Notes under the pieces: generated by a model | What the model was told of the DNA's origin: nothing | The model's database searches: none | Seen by the model: only the letters and a program-made list of their open reading frames with translations | Translations under genes and position numbers: made by a program | Part shown: in pieces, positions 59,600 through 64,000 of the stretch | Layout: every line of letters starts with the position of its first letter | Numbering within the stretch: position 1 is the stretch's first letter | Assembly (NCBI RefSeq): GCF_026262505.1 | Contig: NC_067207.1 | Coordinates: 21,544,082-21,608,081, forward strand | Direction of reading: 5' to 3' | Origin: Trichomonas vaginalis G3 | Taxonomy: Eukaryota; Parabasalia; Trichomonadida; Trichomonadidae | Length of the DNA stretch: 64,000 nt

Positions 59600-61516
59600 C
59601 TGGTGCGTAGTTTGACTATCAAGAAGCTCGCGATTCAAAACTCATCAAATGAAAAGTTTATAGTGGGCTTCTTGATAATATGTTAAAGGTGATGTTCTTG
59701 TTCGAGTTGTAACAAGAAGGAATACATGAGTACGTAAGCTCGGCATTCGCCGAGCGAATTAAAGATAACGGACGAATTTAATTTATTTTATTTCAAAATT
59801 TAAAATTTTAATATTTAATTATATAAATTAAAATAAACATTTTTACAAATTTTTATAAAAAAATATGTGACATATCGTTTTACCACAATTCAAAATAATT
59901 AATGTTGATAAATGTATTTAATATGTAATATTAAACATATTTTGCGCGAGAAGTGAGTTTGGTAACTTTCGTGGATATCCATCGTTCATTTTATGGTAAA
60001 AATTCTCAATTTGTGGGAAAAGTTCTCAATTTTGTGGTAATTTTTATGTACCACAACTCAATTTGTGGTCACTTCATCTTACCACGTGGTAAGTTTTTAT
60101 AAAACTCTTTATTTACCATTGATTTCTGATTTAATATCAATATCTTGAATAATCAAGCATATCTATCGCTTTAAATTTTATTCTCTAATTCCAAAAAAAA
60201 ATCAAAAATCAAAAAATGAAAAAAATATTTAGAATTTTTTCCGTCAAAAATAAAAAATGTTCCCACTGAGTGGTTTCCATGGAAAGTTACCACTGGGTCC
60301 CACAGGGATTGGCCTAAGTATTTCTTAATAGAATGTGAAATAAAGTAAAATTAACTATATTCAAAATGGAAAAAAATCCAAAAAAAATTTGAAAAAAAGA
60401 ATTTCATGATAAAAAGCATAAATTTTGCATCAGAAAATTAAATTCAGGTATTTTTTTGAAATAGAAAGAGTCCTAAAATTAGTTAAAAATCATTTTTTAT
60501 TCAAAAGAAACGCTATTTTTAAGGAATTGAAAAGAATTTTATTTAATAATATTTTATTTATAGAATTTGCATATATCATATGCATAGACATATTGAATTG
60601 TAAACATGAGAACACTAATTACATTAACTTGTCGTTCAAATTATTGCATCGAGAAAAAAGTGCTATAAATTTACTCAATTAGTTTACAAACGTAAATATT
60701 TGGCATAAACTTTACGTTTGTAAACCAATTTGATTAAATTTAGTAAATTTTAGTTCGAATGCAAGTTTTCTCGGTAAATCATTTTTTAGACCTCAAATGA
60801 GATGTATGATCATATGAGTCACATATGATTTAATCCGAATATGTGTGAGAATTGAGTTTAAAACGAAGTTTATTTTTTGGACTATATTTCGCCATTTTAA
60901 AATGTGTAATAATGATATAATTCGCATGAAATTGAAAAATATTGACTGGATGTGTAATGGTTTTATAATTGCAATGTTGATTTGATCGAATTTAAATGAA
61001 TATATAACGCGATGAAATTTCGAATTGCTCAAATGTCTGTAATTCATATATGGTGCACATATTAATATTACATTTCGTTGATATTTACCACATAAACCTT
61101 TAAATATTAAGTCATTTTAAAGTTATATGCGATTTAGTTCCAAAATGCACGTTTAGAAAAAGACAATAACGATTAAATTACAAAATCGATAACGATAACG
61201 ATTAAATTACAAAATCGATAACGACCCTTAAAATTCAAATATAAATAGAATATATATTCACATAATTTTCAATGATATATCAAGATAATTATATACTATA
61301 TGAAGATTAAATTCAAGATAACTTATGATTTCTCTGTTACTATTGCATATTTCCAATTATGATTTGAAACAACTTTTATTCGATTTGCCAGTGTTTCATT
61401 AATCTTGAATATATATGTACATATTGATTTTGTTTATTCTATCTTATATGTAATATCGTTGCTAGAAATGCTATTACCAAGAAATTGAAGGGAGAATGAT
61501 CAAAAATTATTAAAAT
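59600..61516. other. Host intergenic region, no gene seen
   Basis: Mostly AT-rich. It includes CTCAATTTGTGG-type short repeats (60000-60110). At 60676-60731 GTTTACAAACGTAAA and TTTACGTTTGTAAAC form a perfect 15-bp inverted repeat that extends to 20 of 21 bases. Myb-like sites and BspA-upstream sequence follow (61140-61500). Confidence 0.5.
61165..61222. promoter_or_regulatory. Tandem TAACGATA-type Myb-like sites
   Basis: ATAACGATTAAATTACAAAA is present twice with TCGATAACGA between. TAACGATA is the Myb recognition core known from Trichomonas vaginalis ap65-1. It lies about 350 bp before BspA copy 3. An inverse copy is at 32507-32562. Confidence 0.4.
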
Positions 61517-61561
61517 AAAAGTGACCTTTTTTGATTATGTATTTTTTAGATAACTTTTGAA
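61517..61561 (+). promoter_or_regulatory. BspA copy 3 promoter motif
   Basis: AAAAGTGACC at 61517-61526, about 36 bp before the coding frame, in the same place as in copies 1 and 2, though the surrounding text differs. Confidence 0.5.
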
Positions 61562-62746
61562 TACAATGATGCAGAAACTCCAATTACATACAAAGTTTTA
61601 TCACAGGACTCGATTCAAATAGGAAATGGAACAAATCAATCAATTGATCAGACTTTTAATTCAAAACTAACAATTCCAAATTCTATCAATGGAATACCAG
61701 TTACAATATTAGGAGCTTCTAGCTTCTATAAGTGTGATCTTACAGAGATATTAATCCCTGATTCAATCGTTGAAATTGGTAGCTTTTGTTTTTTTAAATC
61801 TAAGCTTCGATCTATTAATTTTCCAAAATCAGTTAAAATAATAAGGGATTCCGGATTTAAGTTATCACAAATAACAAATATAGATCTTTCACTTACAACA
61901 TCTTCATATTTATTAGAAAATTATGTTTTTCTTCAATCATATTTAGAAAACATTTCACTGCCAAAATCACTAAAGAAAATACCAATTGGAACTTTCGAAT
62001 ATACCCCAATAAGAAGCATTACCATCACAGAGAATGTAGATACAATTGAAGTTAGAGCATTTGCGGGATGCAACAATTTATTAGAAATTATCTCAAAAAG
62101 TCGATTTTTCAAAGTCCATAACGGCATTTTGTATAGTTCTGATTATAAAACATTATACATATATCCATCTAGCTATACAATCGATATCCTACCATCTGTT
62201 GAGATTCTTTCAGGAGCAAAATCATTTCGTGGCTGCACATTTTCAAAATTTATTTTGAACAATTCGATAAAAGATTTTGGACTCGAGATATTTCGTGAAT
62301 GTCGAAACTTAGAATACATTGATTTAAGTTCAGCATATGCAACCGTAATACCACACGCAATGTTTTATGAATGTCATAAATTAAAAACTTTAATACTTCC
62401 AGATACAATCATTACAATATATGATAATGCCTTTGATTATATGGGACTTCAAACAATTTATATTCCACCAAGAACTTCTGTAATTTATGAGAATATTGTA
62501 GAATTTAAAGATGTTTATTATTGCGGATTGAGCGATATTAGTTTTGAGTTACCAGAAGATTGCACCGTTCATGTTTCAGAATCATATCCATATGACAAAT
62601 TTATGAACAAAGATTTTATTCGAGATGCTATTTGCGTTCCACTTCGACCTCCTTTACCACGGAAATATAATACCATACAAATTCGTTGTTCACCTTTCTT
62701 TCGAATGAGTGAATTTTCTATATTTATTCTATTTATAATTGAATAA
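61562..62746 (+). CDS. BspA-like leucine-rich repeat protein, copy 3
   Basis: Open from the YNDAETPITYKVLSQDSIQI start to PFFRMSEFSIFILFIIE. It has the same repeats and length as copies 1 and 2, with more substitutions in the first half (ILIPDSIVEIGSFCFFKSKL). The 3' half shares DFGLEIFRECRNLEY with copy 2 and SVIYENIVEFKDVYYCG with copy 1. As in those copies, no in-frame ATG occurs at the expected start; the first in-frame TTG is at 62129. Likely a surface-associated adhesion-type protein. Synonymous change and an intact frame argue for selection. Confidence 0.75.
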   Translation, partial: YNDAETPITYKVLSQDSIQIGNGTNQSIDQTFNSKLTIPNSINGIPVTILGASSFYKCDLTEILIPDSIVEIGSFCFFKSKLRSINFPKSVKIIRDSGFKLSQITNIDLSLTTSSYLLENYVFLQSYLENISLPKSLKKIPIGTFEYTPIRSITITENVDTIEVRAFAGCNNLLEIISKSRFFKVHNGILYSSDYKTLYIYPSSYTIDILPSVEILSGAKSFRGCTFSKFILNNSIKDFGLEIFRECRNLEYIDLSSAYATVIPHAMFYECHKLKTLILPDTIITIYDNAFDYMGLQTIYIPPRTSVIYENIVEFKDVYYCGLSDISFELPEDCTVHVSESYPYDKFMNKDFIRDAICVPLRPPLPRKYNTIQIRCSPFFRMSEFSIFILFIIE

Positions 62747-63144
62747 AATTATAAACAAAATTATCTATTCATAATTCTTAAATGTAGAACCACAATTTTT
62801 TTTCTCAGATTATTTCCGTCGCAATTCATGATATTACTTAATAAAATATTTCTTCTATAAACGGAGATAACTATGGTTCTTTTATAGTGGTAATATATTT
62901 ATATGCTCTGATTGCAATATATGCAATTCAAGACTCGAATGTAATTAAACTTGTTTCATCAGAATTTCTGAGATTCATTTTACAATGATTTTTCATATGA
63001 AAAACTGGTATTTGAAAGTCGTTATTTCTCAAAAGATAGTAATTCAAAACATTATTCGATTTTATGAAATTGAATGAAAATGAATAAAAATATCAGAAGT
63101 CAGGTGACATTTTTTTTCTGAATAGAATGAAAAAGTGTCATAAA
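62747..63144. other. Host intergenic region, no gene seen
   Basis: AT-rich DNA after BspA copy 3. The first 35 bases repeat the 3' sequence found after all copies. The last part carries AAAAAGTGTCATAAAATATG and TGTGAC (63131-63153), the promoter pair of BspA copy 4. Confidence 0.5.
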
Positions 63145-63191
63145 ATATGTGACTTTTTTTTAGAAAATATTTTTCATAAATTACACTCCAA

Positions 63192-64000
63192 TATGTTGAT
63201 GCAGAAACACCGATTATGTACAAAGTTCTCTCACAAAACTCGGTCCAAATCGGAAATGGTACAAGTCCTTCAATTGATCAATCTTTTAATTCAAAATTAA
63301 CAATTCCAAATTTTATCAGTGGAAAACCAGTTACAATATTAGGACCCTCTAGTTTTTTCGAATGTAATCATATTGAGATATCAATCCCTGATTCAATTGT
63401 TGAGATTGGTAGTTTATGTTTTTTTAGTTCTAAACTGAAATTAATTAATATTCCAAAATCAGTTAAAATAATAAGAGCAAATGCTCTCCAGTCTTCAAAA
63501 ATTATAAATATAGATCTCTCACTCACAAATTCTTTATATTTATTGGAAAAATTTTTTTTACCCTATCAAGTTTAGAAAATATTTCTCTACCAAATTCACT
63601 AAAGAAAATACCAGAAGGAACTTTCCAATATACGCCCTTAAAAAGCATTACGATCCCAGAGAATGTAGATACAATTGAAATTAGATCTTTTGGGGGATGT
63701 AACAGTTTGACAGAAATTGTCTCAAAAAGTCGATTTTTCAAAGTTCACAACAGCATTTTATACAGTTCTAATTATAAAACGCTATATATCTATCCGTCTA
63801 GTTATACAATCGATATTGCACCATCAGTTGAAATCCTTTCAGGTGCAAAATCATTTCGCGGCTGCACATTTACGAATTTCATCTTGAACAATTCGATAAA
63901 AGTTTTTGAGCAAGAGATATTTCGTGAGTGTCGAAACGTCGAAAATATTAATTTAAGCGCAGCATATGCAACTTCAATACCTCATGCAATGTTTTTCGGA
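63192..64000 (+). pseudogene. BspA-like gene, copy 4, frame lost, runs off window
   Basis: Begins YVDAETPIMYKVLSQNSVQI; here an in-frame ATG exists at 63216 (MYKVLSQNSVQIGNG). The first frame ends at 63575 after LTNSLYLLEKFFLPYQV. Coding similarity goes on in another frame with SLENISLPNSLKKIPEGTF up to the window end, so there is one frameshift in a T-rich stretch near 63550. It is the most diverged copy (KPVTILGPSSFFECNHIEI). It is a host pseudogene or a sequencing error in a homopolymer. The 3' end is outside the window. Confidence 0.7.

Noticed and set aside
60425-60682. 85-residue frame, and the reverse frame at 60793-61047
   Set aside because: Ile/Leu/Asn-rich readings of AT-rich DNA without supporting motifs.

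Overview
The window looks like nuclear DNA of a parabasalid protist, most likely a Tritrichomonas- or Trichomonas-type flagellate. The reasons are AT-rich DNA, tandem BspA-like leucine-rich-repeat surface protein genes, a giant HECT ubiquitin ligase, very short upstream regions, and two large Polinton/Maverick-type DNA elements that fill about two thirds of the sequence. The exact species is an inference.

Layout. Positions 1-1017 are gene-poor host flank. Positions 1018-19404 are Polinton A (18.4 kb, 357-bp terminal inverted repeats, 6-bp target duplication AAAATA). It has capsid, packaging ATPase, minor structural, fibre, HNH, PrimPol/SF3 helicase, integrase and protein-primed PolB loci. Positions 19411-32876 are host DNA: a 170-aa unknown gene, a 2132-aa HECT ligase, two BspA-like genes and a flavodoxin-fold quinone reductase. 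Positions 32877-57810 are Polinton-like element B (24.9 kb, long inverted termini made of a homopolymer, hairpins and 25-bp repeats, 5-bp candidate duplication TATAC). It has a D12-class adenine methyltransferase, small virion-like peptides, fibre, integrase, PolB, KilA-N proteins, packaging ATPase, HNH, SF3 helicase, capsid and a large coiled-coil locus. Positions 57816-61500 are host DNA with two arrays of tandem hairpins and Myb-site-like repeats. Positions 61517-64000 hold two more BspA-like genes; the last has lost its frame and runs off the window.

Both elements are fossils: complete at the ends but with many broken genes (about a dozen breaks in A, probably two dozen or more in B). They are different lineages, since their PolB, integrase and capsid are only distantly alike. 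Even so they share blocks of high nucleotide identity: two modules of the fibre gene, and a replication cassette in A (HNH plus PrimPol/helicase) that sits between inverted 90-bp repeats and carries B-type promoter and subterminal-repeat sequence. This module exchange between co-resident Polintons is the most notable feature of the window.

The host BspA genes are a mosaic family. Copies 1 and 2 are identical by eye over about 775 bp and then switch to different 3' halves, one shared with copy 3. A motif, AAAAGTGACA, lies 30-45 bp upstream of the BspA frames and of the 170-aa gene, and also in the shared promoter between BspA copy 1 and the divergent HECT gene. Copies 1-3 have no in-frame ATG at the expected start.
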